From assembly GCF_018613835.1 (NCBI RefSeq), contig NZ_JAGGPM010000025.1:1-64000 (forward strand): DNA of 64,000 bases, in the 5' to 3' direction. This stretch comes from Arthrobacter sp. ISL-5. Lineage in GTDB: Bacteria > Actinomycetota > Actinomycetes > Actinomycetales > Micrococcaceae. Within the stretch, counting starts at the first letter, position 1. The number at the start of each line of letters is the position of its first letter. The notes beneath the pieces were generated by a model. That model was given only the letters and a program-made list of their open reading frames with translations. It ran no database searches and had not been told where the DNA came from. Of this stretch, positions 34,340 to 42,612 are shown piece by piece. The translations under genes were made by a program, and so were the position numbers.

Positions 34340-34630
34340 TGGCCGTGAGGGCTGTTCTGGGTTCGACTATCCGGCCTGTCTGAGGGCTCGATTGTGACTG
34401 TGTAGCCGAGGGATTCGAGCTGGCTGATCGCGCGGGACTTGGCCTTGGCTGGGGAGTGTCGGGTGAAGTAGTCGGGGCCTGGATCTCGGTAGAGCTCGCC
34501 GGTGGCGAGCATGTGCCAGGCTGCGGCGATCATGGCGTGTTCGACGGCGACGAGTGCCCTCGTGGGTCCGCGGCGGGCGGCGATGCGTCTGTATTTGGCT
34601 GAGAAGTAGGTGGTGTTCGTCCTTGAGACG
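34340..34630 (-). pseudogene. Second IS110-family transposase, C-terminal fragment
   Basis: The minus strand encodes TYFSAKYRRIAARRGPTRAL, VAVEHAMIAAAWHMLATGEL and YRDPGPDYFTRHSPAKAKSR followed by AISQLESLGYTVTIEPSDRP, clearly the last 85 residues of an IS110 transposase. It is similar to, but distinct from, the copy just downstream (YLGAKYRRIKSRRGPMEAL and so on). The N-terminal part is lost. Two related IS110 elements inserted side by side, or a tandem remnant, best explain the arrangement. Confidence 0.8.
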
Positions 34631-34895
34631 TGGAGACTTTGCGGATTTGCACCGGATGCATGATCCGCTGTACCTGAGACCGTCCCAATAGGCCGAGGGA
34701 CGCACTCTACGTCCAAGGAGTCCTTGGCCCCAACTTACTTTCCTGCATTTAATGCGGGAAAGTTGCGTCATAAGGTGGCTATCGTGGCCGAGGCTGCCGG
34801 CTGGGTCATGTCCTGTTCCACCGGACCCCTGGAGTGCTTCACTGAAAGGTACAACGACGGCCACGCCGCCTTTCGCCGCCACCGGAGGTAGTCGA

Positions 34896-35504
34896 ATGCG
34901 CAAGATCATCCTCATGATGTCGGTCTCCTTGGACGGATTCTTCGAGACGGCCGACCGGGACATCAGCTGGCACCTGGTGGATGACGAACTCCTCCACCAC
35001 TTGAACGAGCAGTTCCGGACGATGGGAGCCTTCATGTTCGGGCGCGTCACCCATGAGCTGATGGCCGATTACTGGCCCACTGCCGACAAGGATCCGGACA
35101 TCTCGGCGGAACTCGTTGAGTTCGCCGGGATCTGGCGCGAGATGCCCAAGTTCGTCTTTTCACGTACCCTCACGCAGGCAGGCTGGAATACCACGGTGAT
35201 GCACGACGTCGTGCCTGAACAAATCGCGGAACTGAAGGCGCAGCCCGGGGGCGACATCGCCCTTAGCGGCGCCAATTTGGCCTCCACTTTCATGCGGCAC
35301 GGCCTGATCGACGAATTTCGAATTCTCGTCCATCCCGTGGTCCTGGGGCAGGGCCGGCCGCTGTTCGAGGCCCCTGGTGTCCGGATGGACCTCAGGCTCG
35401 AGGGGACGCGGACGTTCGGCAACGGCGTGGTTTTGCTCCACTACTCGAGCCACGGCGCCTCAGGGGCCCACCCGTTGGGAGCCGGGTTACAGGCTGCCCT
35501 TTAA
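34896..35504 (+). CDS. Dihydrofolate-reductase-like (RibD C-terminal family) protein
   Basis: A 202-residue NADPH-dependent reductase-fold protein of the YyaP/YwjB type. It begins MRKIILMMSVSLDGFFETAD, has FRTMGAFMFGRVTHELMADY, PKFVFSRTLTQAGWNTTV and the nucleotide-binding GGDIALSGANLASTFMRHGL, then HPVVLGQGRPLF. ATG 34896 has GGAGG 8 bases upstream; a longer frame from 34752 is not supported. Substrates of this family are mostly unknown and do not include folate with certainty. It stands alone in the decayed region but looks intact. Confidence 0.88.
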   Translation: MRKIILMMSVSLDGFFETADRDISWHLVDDELLHHLNEQFRTMGAFMFGRVTHELMADYWPTADKDPDISAELVEFAGIWREMPKFVFSRTLTQAGWNTTVMHDVVPEQIAELKAQPGGDIALSGANLASTFMRHGLIDEFRILVHPVVLGQGRPLFEAPGVRMDLRLEGTRTFGNGVVLLHYSSHGASGAHPLGAGLQAAL

Positions 35505-35726
35505 TTTTCCGGGAACCCCCGGCACGGAGTGGCGAAAACCGCCACACTGCCGCTTTCGGCGAGCTATTCGTACAAATGCTACTCCGCGAGTTACCGATAC
35601 TTGGAACCGCGGTGTGATGTGGGCAACTCATCCCTCACGGTGGCATGTGGTAGGTGTGGTAGCTCGACTGGATCTCGTCTTCCTGGCTGAAGACGAACAA
35701 CGACCAAACGCATTCCTGGGGGTCTG

Positions 35727-36900
35727 ATGAACACGCATGTGCTGAGAACGACGATCGCGGTGCTAACCGCGCCGCTCCTGCTTCTGACCGCGAACGGTGT
35801 CGCGGAGGCCCAGGAGGCAAAACCGCCGAAGCCCACCACGATCATCAAGTGCGAGGAAGCGGCGACCGGCGGCACGGCACCGCTGTACGACGGCAGGTCC
35901 GCCTCGTACATGTACGACGAGCGCTTCAAGCCGGGGCCGGATCTGACTTCTCAAGAGCTCAGCGACCACACGCCTCAGGGTGTTGCCTGGTGAAGAACTG
36001 AACGAGCGGTGGGCATTCGTCGACGGCCCCAAATCAGGCGACTGGCACACTATCCGCAAGTACAGCTTGTCCGATCTCAGGAAGGCGATGGCGAAGAACG
36101 ATTCTGTCAAGCCTGACGGCGAAGACCGCAAGGTCTACGGCGCGTCTTTTATGACCATCGACGGCCGCCATCTGTACGCGGGCAAGTGGAGCGGTGAACA
36201 CCGCGACTGGATGTACAGCTACACGATTGCCGACGACGGATCCTTGACCTTGGACAGGAAGGAAGACGGAAACGGCTTGCGCTGGGAAGTGCCCGAGTGG
36301 ACGCAGGGCGTTGCAGTCGCAGACGGACGTTTTCTCCTCAGTTCCTCAAGCGGCCGCAACAAACGCGGCAACCTCTACGTCACGAACAAGGGCGAAACGA
36401 ATCTCGACAGGGCATCCGTGCGTTGCTTCCGCGCGCCGAGCATGGCGGAAGGGATCACCGCCACGCCGGATGGCGAGGCGTATCTGCTGTTCGAATCCGG
36501 TTCGTACAAGTTCAACGGTGCCAGCGGGGACCGTGCCATCAATGTGATCGACGGCCTGCACAGGGCCAAACTCTCTGATCTGACGTCCTTGACTGGTGGC
36601 AAGATCCATCTCGGAACCCTGCACTGCGTCGAGCAGGAGGACTTCGTTGGCGATGACGAAATCCTGATCAATGTCGAGGATCAAAAATTGGGGAAGTCCG
36701 TGCAGATCGCCGAGGGCGACAAGAAGGAGATCGACAGGACAATCCAGTTCACCGGCAAGGTTTCGGTGAAGCTCTATGCAAACGACGTCGAAGGTGACGA
36801 CTACCTGGGCCAGCAGGTCCTCGAACCCGGCAGCAAAGACGGGATTATGGAGTTCGCGAAAGACGGCGCCAGCTACCGGCTGAGCTACAAGGTGACGTGA
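35727..36900 (+). pseudogene. Secreted protein broken by deletion and frameshift
   Basis: The first frame (ATG 35727) gives a signal peptide, RTTIAVLTAPLLLLTANGVA then EA, and reads to SDHTPQGVAW before a stop at 35993. The second frame (from about 35980) continues with WAFVDGPKSGDWHTIRKYSL to KDGASYRLSYKVT at 36900. Actinobacterial homologues join PQGVAxW to WAFVxGP through a further stretch of a few dozen residues, so a small deletion plus frame change has split the gene. The second part has repeated blade-like strands (WTQGVAVADGRFLLSSSSGR). Function unknown. Confidence 0.7.
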
Positions 36901-37175
36901 GCGCTCCACCTATTGGGGTCGCCGCATCGGCCTTGGAGTCGGGTTCGCCGTCGGGGGACGGGGCGGGATCGGAGTGGTGGCTGCTGCGGTGACCGGCAGA
37001 GCAGTGAGCGTCGCGATGGTCTCGACGACGTTGGGAGCGGTTGCTGGTCCTATTCTGCGTGCCCCAAGAGGTGCTTTCTATGGCCTGCGCACCGGTGTCA
37101 TCACCGCCGACCTGCGCGCTGCCCTATACAAGGCCGCAGCGCTCATCACCGGCGTCACCGTCGGACGCCGGTACG
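36901..37175 (+). other. Stretch with one doubtful small frame
   Basis: A 70-codon frame at 36974-37186 (GTG start) encodes a hydrophobic, Ala/Gly/Val-rich segment with VAMVSTTLGAVAGPIL. It lacks a ribosome binding site and resembles nothing I know. It overlaps the end of the following minus-strand gene by 11 bases. I do not call it a gene. Confidence 0.3.
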
Positions 37176-37673
37176 CTACTCATTGAGAAGCTGCTCGCGC
37201 AGAATGTCTGCGTGCCCGCAGTGTTGATCGAGTTCGCGCAACATGTGTAGGTACACCCACCTCAGCGGGAGCGGGCCTCGCCGGTTGCCGTGGACCATTT
37301 CGTCGAGCCCTAGGGATGACGTCGCGCGGCGCGATGACTCGCATGCCTCGCGGTGTGCTCGCTGGACTGTGGCGATGGTGTCGTCCTCATCGAGGACAAA
37401 CGACTCGTCTGGCGTCGCAGGGATGCCGATCTCGGTGCGGGGCCGACACGTGACAGCCTCGTCGAACCAGACCTTCTCGACGAAGGTCGCGTGTTTGACC
37501 AGGCCCAGGAGCGTGGTCCGTGAGGGCACCAATGATCGGCGCGCCTGGGCCTCGGTCAGACCGTTCAAACAGCCGTTGAGCGCGCCGCGGTGCTCGTCGA
37601 GGAATGCCTCGAACTGGGCCTGGGGCGGCTGATTCATGATGTCCTTGGAGAACGTCGCAGGGAGGGAAGACAT
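37176..37673 (-). CDS. DinB-superfamily protein (DUF664)
   Basis: A 165-residue four-helix protein of the DinB/YfiT metal-dependent superfamily. Visible are FEAFLDEHRGALNGCLNGLT, EAQARRSLVPSRTTLLGLVK, HATFVEKVWFDEAV and the late LRWVYLHMLRELDQHCGHAD; the His residues of HATFVE and QHCGHAD are the expected metal ligands. ATG 37673 is used; an alternative ATG at 37637 lies 4 bases after AAGGA and cannot be excluded. Likely a thiol- or small-molecule transferase or hydrolase; substrate unknown. Confidence 0.85.
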   Translation of the reverse strand: MSSLPATFSKDIMNQPPQAQFEAFLDEHRGALNGCLNGLTEAQARRSLVPSRTTLLGLVKHATFVEKVWFDEAVTCRPRTEIGIPATPDESFVLDEDDTIATVQRAHREACESSRRATSSLGLDEMVHGNRRGPLPLRWVYLHMLRELDQHCGHADILREQLLNE

Positions 37674-37851
37674 GGGTGGAGTATCCCCTAGGCCGACGCC
37701 GGGGAGCAATTAGCGCACATGGTATGTCCGAGCCCTTCGACCGGTCGCGGCTGCCCGCAAGGCAGACGTTCCCTCACTGTCGCCGGCATCAACCAGCTCC
37801 GCAAGGGACCAGCCGACGCGGAGGCCTGGTCACGCCGGTAACTCAGGGACC

Positions 37852-38055
37852 TCAGTGCTCACTTTCGAGGAGCGCGTTGGCAGCGTTACGGACTGCTGCG
37901 CTGCGCAGCGCGTGGGTGGCACTGATGATTTCCTGGACGATGGCCGGATCTGCTTTTCCCGGTGATCCGTGGTCGAACGGAGGCTCGGGATCGTACTCGA
38001 TGGCCAGTTGGATGCTGCGGGCTACCAGGGCAGCGAGGATGTCCGGTGCGACCTG
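37852..38055 (-). pseudogene. DJ-1/PfpI family protein, C-terminal fragment
   Basis: The minus strand reads APDILAALVARSIQLAIEYD, PEPPFDHGSPGKADPAIVQE and IISATHALRSAAVRN to a stop at 37852. EYDPxPPFDxGxPxKA is a hallmark near the C-terminus of one DJ-1/PfpI subgroup. The catalytic Cys domain that should precede it is absent; upstream to 38140 nothing matches. The fragment is a relic. Downstream, 37680-37850 contains no recognisable gene. Confidence 0.6.
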
Positions 38056-38141
38056 TGGGAAACTCTACGAGGCCGTTCATATCCGCTTGAGCAGGCTGCC
38101 ATCCGGACAACAGCCACTCGGCAAACTACCGGTAGCGGCGT

Positions 38142-39041
38142 TCAGGGGCGATGGACGGCTTGTGGTTGTGGTGCGTCCGCGAGGTCTTGGATTCGTTCAG
38201 TGGCGGCCCAGCTGGCGAGCATGCGGAGGCGTTCATCTGATGGGGATCCGGGCACGGCAGGGTAGACGGTGAGGGTGAAGCCAGGGTCTTCGGCGAGCTC
38301 CATGGCTTCGTAGGCGAGTTCGAGTTCTCCTACGACCGGGTGGCGGAAAATCTTGGTCCCGGCGTAGTGGCGCCGGACATTGTGGGCGGCCCAGCGCGTC
38401 CGGAATTCTTCGCTGCGCACCGACAGTTCCCCGACAAGATCGGCCAGGCGCTTGTCGAAGGGGTTGCGACCGCTCTGCGTCCGCATGATTGCGACGTTCG
38501 TATTGGCCGCCAGCTCCCAATTGGGGTAAAAGTCCCGGGCTCTGGGGTCCAGGAAAATGAACCGGGAGTGGTTGGCGGGCCGTGTTGAACCGCGGTACAT
38601 CTCCGAGTACAGGGCATAGCCAAGCTGGTTGGCGGCCACGATGTCCATGTGATGGTTGCCGATGAAGGCCGGCGCAGCCGTGATGGCGTCAAGCATGAAC
38701 TGGAGCGTCGGGCGGACTGCCCCGCTTTGGAGGGGGCGCCGCTGGGCCCTGCCGGAAGGGCCGGATGCACGGGCAAGGTTGTAGAGGTGGTCCCGTTCGG
38801 CCTCGTCGAGACTCAGCGCCCTCGCGACGGCGTCGAGGACGCTTTCGGAGGTGCCGGCCAAGTTCCCGCGCTCAAGCTTTGTGTAGTAATCCACGCTGAC
38901 ACCGGCGAGCATCGCAACCTCTTCGCGGCGCAGGCCGGGGACCCGGCGGCGTCCGCCAAAGAGCGTTAGCCCCGCCATTTCGGGGGTGATTTTCGCGCGT
39001 CTTGAGGCGAGAAACTCGCGCACGGCCATCCTGTTGTCCAC
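38142..39041 (-). CDS. XRE-family transcription regulator with MmyB-like domain
   Basis: A 299-residue regulator. The N-terminal helix-turn-helix (about 35-95) is typical: RRRVPGLRREEVAMLAGVSV, DYYTKLERGNLAGTSESVLD. The C-terminal MmyB-like ligand-binding region (about 110-280) includes NQLGYALYSEMYRGS, NHSRFIFLDPRARDFYPNWE and RRHYAGTKIFRHPVVGELEL. It is divergent from the Bcr/CflA exporter gene with a 164-base gap, so it likely controls that promoter. The exporter is broken, leaving the regulator without its obvious target. Confidence 0.88.
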   Translation of the reverse strand: MDNRMAVREFLASRRAKITPEMAGLTLFGGRRRVPGLRREEVAMLAGVSVDYYTKLERGNLAGTSESVLDAVARALSLDEAERDHLYNLARASGPSGRAQRRPLQSGAVRPTLQFMLDAITAAPAFIGNHHMDIVAANQLGYALYSEMYRGSTRPANHSRFIFLDPRARDFYPNWELAANTNVAIMRTQSGRNPFDKRLADLVGELSVRSEEFRTRWAAHNVRRHYAGTKIFRHPVVGELELAYEAMELAEDPGFTLTVYPAVPGSPSDERLRMLASWAATERIQDLADAPQPQAVHRP

Positions 39042-39205
39042 TCATCCACGCTACCCCGGAGCGCCGGTCCGTAGGGAGGTACTACCAGAACCCGGATAAG
39101 CAGTGCCCTCGCTAGGACCGGCGCGACCCTGTTGCATTGAACATGACCCCCGACATCCTTGGCCCCCAATCGGGCCGCCCCAATGACCCCTAGAACAGAG
39201 CCAGC

Positions 39206-40474
39206 GTGACAGTCATCGAGACCCCGATGCCCGCACGTGAGCAGACCGTCGGCCGCTTCCTGGCGGTCGTGCTCGGCCTGCTGACAATCTTCGGTCCGAT
39301 CTCCATGGACCTCTACCTGCCTGTCCTTCCGGCCCTCACAGCGGAGCTTCAGAGCACGACGTCGGTTGCCCAGCTGACAATCACCGCCTGTCTGCTGGGC
39401 CTGGCCATAGGCCAGGTGATCGCCGGGCCCCTCTCGGACCGCTTCGGCCGCCGAACGCCGCTGCTGATCGGGGTCAGTGCATACGCCCTCACCTCGGCCC
39501 TGTGTGCGGTGAGCCCAACCATCGAAACACTCATCATCGCGAGGTTCGTCCAGGGCCTGGCCGGCGCCGTAGGCATAGTGATCGCGCAAGCGGCTGGTCG
39601 GGACGTCTACTCGGGCGGCAAGCTGCTTCGCTACTACGGCCGCCTCACTGTGCTCGGAGGGCTGGCCGCAATCATCGGCCCGGTCATCGGCGGGCAGCTC
39701 GCAACGGTCACGGACTGGCGCGGAGTCTTCCTCTTCCTTGCAGCCGTTGGCATCGCCATCCTGGTGGCATCGTTGGTGATCTTCCACGAGACCCTGCCGG
39801 CAAACAGACGCGTCACTGGAGGTTTCTCCCATGCCCTCAACGATTTCCGCCGACTCCTCGCTGACCGGGTGTTCGTCGGAGCTGTACTGATCACCGGCTT
39901 CACCTACTCCGCGATATTCGCCTACCTGAGCGGGGCAACCTACATTCTCCAAGGCATGTATGGCCTCTCCCCGCAGGGCTACTCGCTGGCATTCGGCCTG
40001 AATTCCTTGGGCTTCATGGTCTTCGGGTTCATCGCCGGCCGCCTGTCTGAACGGTGGTCCGTGCGTGGAACGCTCACCGTGGGACTGATCATGACAGCCG
40101 CCGGCGCCCTGGGGCTGCTTGCGACGGCACTCCTGCACTTGCCTCTGATCGCCATCGTCCTGTCCCTGTTCACGATGGTCAGCGGCGTGGCCGTAACCAG
40201 CCCGCCGGCCATCTCGCTTGCGCTAAAGGACTATCCCGACATCGCCGGGACAGCCTCCTCACTCCTGGGGCTGGCCCGTTTTGCTTTCCGCAGCAGCGGC
40301 CGCACTGTGCCTCGGACTGGTCAGCGGGCGGCGCAGAGACCGTTACGGCGCACCAGATTAACCCCGACGCCGGTCTGGCCACCACATCGCACCGGGCCGG
40401 CTGAGGTAAGGGTCGAACGCGTTAGTTGGTTTTCCGGCTGCCCGGAATTCCCGCGTCGATGGGGGTCTTGGTGA
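39206..40474 (+). pseudogene. Bcr/CflA-family drug exporter with damaged C-terminus
   Basis: An MFS exporter (12-helix DHA1, Bcr/CflA type). Residues 1-~360 are normal: VLGLLTIFGPISMDLYLPVL, GPLSDRFGRRTPLLIGVSAY, motif C-like GPVIGGQLATVTDWR. After TASSLLGLARFAF (about 40285) the frame departs from the family; the expected last helix is in another frame, LLSAAAAALCLGLVSGRRRD, ending at a stop at 40359-40361. A short deletion has removed helix 11 and shifted the frame. The nominal stop at 40474 lies inside the convergent gene. Probably non-functional. Confidence 0.8.
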
Positions 40475-41618
40475 GGCGGGGCAGGCTGGCGGCTGCTATC
40501 AGGAGGGCCAGGGCTCCGAGGCCAAAGGGCAGGGCGCTGGCGGTGGCGATGCCTCCGACGAGAAGCGGGCCTCCGGCGTCGCCAAGTTCCCGGCCAAGTT
40601 CGGCCGAGCCCATGGTCCGGCCCATGCGTTCCGGCGGTGTGGTATCGGCCAGGTGGGCAAAACCCAGGGGTGCCGCGGCGCCCACGCCGGCGCCGATTGC
40701 CGCGGCCGAGATGAACAAGGTGACCGGCCCCGGTGCCAGGGCAATGAGGGCCACGCCGCTGGCGGTGAGCAGGAGGCCGGCGGTCATGCCGTGGTTGTCG
40801 CTGATGCGTTGCTGGTCGCGCATCTTGCCTATCCTGGGCTGCACCAGGAGTGCGGCGATCGCCAGGACGCTCACCGTCGCGGTTCCCGCGACGGGGCCCA
40901 GGCCATGTCGGGTGGCCAGGGCGGGAAGGAATCCGATCGCGGCACCCATTGCCGCCGTCGAGGCCGCGAGCACGAGCGTGGGGACGAGGAAGCGCCGTTC
41001 CGTGACCTGGCGCGCCAGATCAAGGATCGTGTAGCGCTGGCGAGGGAGCGGTTCCACGTGGGGGACGCAGAGAAGGACCCAGAGAGCCGCGGCTGCCGCC
41101 AAAACAGAGAGCGCGGCAAAGAGCAAGGCGAAACCCCCGGCGAGGATCAGCCCCGCCCCCAGCAGCGGTCCGATCACGTAGCCGAGGCTCTTCCAGGATC
41201 CGTACCGGCCGAAGTAGGTGCCGGCATTCTTTCCCCCGGCCATCCGTGCGACCATGGCCGACGCTGCCGGAGAGAAGGCCGAGGCCGCGGCGCCCTGCCC
41301 AAGCCGGGCCATGCCCAGCATGAGGGGATCGCTTCCCCACAGCCCCGGGATCGAGAGCACGGCGAAGGCCAGGAGGCCGCCGACGATGACGGGCTTAGTG
41401 CCGATTCTGTCGCTCAGTGCGCCGAAGACGGGCTTGAGGAACACTTCTGAGATGTCGTAGGCAGCCAGCAGAATGCCGAGAGTGAGCAGCGTCAGGCCGA
41501 TGTTCCCGCTTTGGGCGCCCATGCCCGCGGCAACGCTGTGGGCACCGAAGGCCGTCACGAACCCGGCGGCGTACAACGGCGCGGAGGACGTCCGGGTGTC
41601 CGGCGCGGCGGGGCTCAT
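40422..41618 (-). CDS. MFS transporter
   Basis: A 398-residue MFS permease with 12 hydrophobic segments. The conserved loop between helices 2 and 3 is GALSDRIGTKPVIVGG, and motif-C-like glycine spacing appears in GYVIGPLLGAGLILAGG. Its start codon overlaps the stop of the ChrB-like gene by 4 bases, so the two are translationally coupled and probably work together, perhaps in export of a toxic oxyanion or metal complex. Substrate is not evident from sequence. Confidence 0.85.
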   Translation of the reverse strand: MSPAAPDTRTSSAPLYAAGFVTAFGAHSVAAGMGAQSGNIGLTLLTLGILLAAYDISEVFLKPVFGALSDRIGTKPVIVGGLLAFAVLSIPGLWGSDPLMLGMARLGQGAAASAFSPAASAMVARMAGGKNAGTYFGRYGSWKSLGYVIGPLLGAGLILAGGFALLFAALSVLAAAAALWVLLCVPHVEPLPRQRYTILDLARQVTERRFLVPTLVLAASTAAMGAAIGFLPALATRHGLGPVAGTATVSVLAIAALLVQPRIGKMRDQQRISDNHGMTAGLLLTASGVALIALAPGPVTLFISAAAIGAGVGAAAPLGFAHLADTTPPERMGRTMGSAELGRELGDAGGPLLVGGIATASALPFGLGALALLIAAASLPRLTKTPIDAGIPGSRKTN

Positions 41619-42157
41619 GAGTGGACCTCCCGGTAGACGTGCCCGGCGAAATCATCCAGGGCGGCGGTGCAGCGGGCCAGCTCATCCTCGGCGCGGGTTG
41701 CGCCGGCGCTGCCGAAGACATCCCTGGACCGGATCGACCGGGACCACCGGCGGAGCCGTTCCAGGCTTTGTTCTTCCTCTTCCAGTTCGGCGAGAGTGAA
41801 CTTCTTTTTGGCGATTTCCCGGGCGATCTCGTCCGTGAATTTCACGCAGTCAGCCAGGAATTCGGCCCATTCATCCCCGCGGGCGGCATCAAAGAGCGAC
41901 CGCAGCTTGGGGGCATCGTCGTCACCGGAACCGGTGGTCAGCAGCATCAGTTCGCCCTTCCCGGCCCGGGCGAGATCACGTGCTTTCGTTGCCCCTTCCC
42001 GGCAGGCCGGCACATCCGGTGCAGCCCAGGTGCCTTGCCCGAGCGGAACGGCGCCAAACCGCCGCAATTCCCGCCAGACGGCAACACGGTGGCGGGACGG
42101 GACAGCAGGAACCTGAACGATCATGACGAGCCAGGAAACATTTTCGACTATTGACAC
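41615..42157 (-). CDS. ChrB-like protein (N-terminal ChrB domain only)
   Basis: A protein of about 180 residues matching the N-terminal domain of ChrB, the chromate-resistance regulator: SWLVMIVQVPAVPSRHRVAV, WRELRRFGAVPLGQGTWAAP, and helical EEEEQSLERLRRW. The C-terminal ChrB domain is absent. GTG 42157 is the likely start since homologues begin near xSWLV; an ATG at 42124 would truncate the first strand. Coupled to the MFS gene downstream and divergent from arsR. No chrA is present, so chromate is not assured. Confidence 0.78.
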   Translation of the reverse strand: MSIVENVSWLVMIVQVPAVPSRHRVAVWRELRRFGAVPLGQGTWAAPDVPACREGATKARDLARAGKGELMLLTTGSGDDDAPKLRSLFDAARGDEWAEFLADCVKFTDEIAREIAKKKFTLAELEEEEQSLERLRRWSRSIRSRDVFGSAGATRAEDELARCTAALDDFAGHVYREVHS

Positions 42158-42228
42158 ATCATCAATTGTAACGGTTGCTACATGGGCATCCGGCCGCTTT
42201 GTCAAACACGAGACCATTATGCAAGTAT

Positions 42229-42252
42229 TTGCGTATGAATGCAGATACGCAA
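42229..42252. promoter_or_regulatory. Inverted repeat at the arsR start: likely ArsR/SmtB operator
   Basis: TTGCGTAT (42229-42236) and ATACGCAA (42245-42252) are exact reverse complements 8 bases apart. The repeat overlaps the ATG at 42235, and TATGCAAG lies just upstream. SmtB/CzrA-type repressors bind imperfect repeats of this kind; binding here would block both arsR and, at a distance, the divergent ChrB promoter. Confidence 0.65.
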
Positions 42253-42612
42253 TCTTGCACCTTGGGGCCTGACAGCCAGTATGTGGAGCTGGCAGTCGAG
42301 GTCTTCGCCATGCTGGCGGACGCCACGCGGGTCCGGCTGATTCTGGCTCTTCGTGACGGCGAGTTGCCGGTCAATGCGTTGGCCGAGAAAGCCGGAAAGT
42401 CCGCAGCTGCTGTGTCCCAGCATCTGGCCAAGATGCGCCTGGCCCGCATGGTTTCCACACGGCAGGAAGGCACGAAGGTTTACTACCGGCTGGCCGATGG
42501 TCACGCCTGGCAACTTGTTGCCGACGCCATCCACCAGGCCGAACATGCCCTGGGAACGGCGCCCCATCATGGCGCCGCACCCCACCATGCTCCCGGCGAG
42601 GCCGGGGCATGA
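42235..42612 (+). CDS. ArsR/SmtB-family metal-responsive repressor
   Basis: A 125-residue winged-helix repressor. It has AVEVFAMLADATRVRLILAL, the recognition region KSAAAVSQHLAKMRLARMVS and the wing TRQEGTKVYYRLADGH. The His residues near the C-terminus (HQAEHALGTAPHHGAAPHH) suggest an alpha5-type metal site, as in Zn/Co/Ni sensors. The ATG at 42235 has no ribosome binding site, so it may be leaderless. Its stop overlaps the start of the CDF transporter gene (ATGA), so it is the cognate repressor of that gene. Confidence 0.88.
   Translation: MNADTQSCTLGPDSQYVELAVEVFAMLADATRVRLILALRDGELPVNALAEKAGKSAAAVSQHLAKMRLARMVSTRQEGTKVYYRLADGHAWQLVADAIHQAEHALGTAPHHGAAPHHAPGEAGA

Noticed and set aside
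36974..37186. 70-codon hydrophobic small gene
   Set aside because: No start signal, overlaps the end of the DUF664 gene, and no similarity I know; described only as a doubtful frame.
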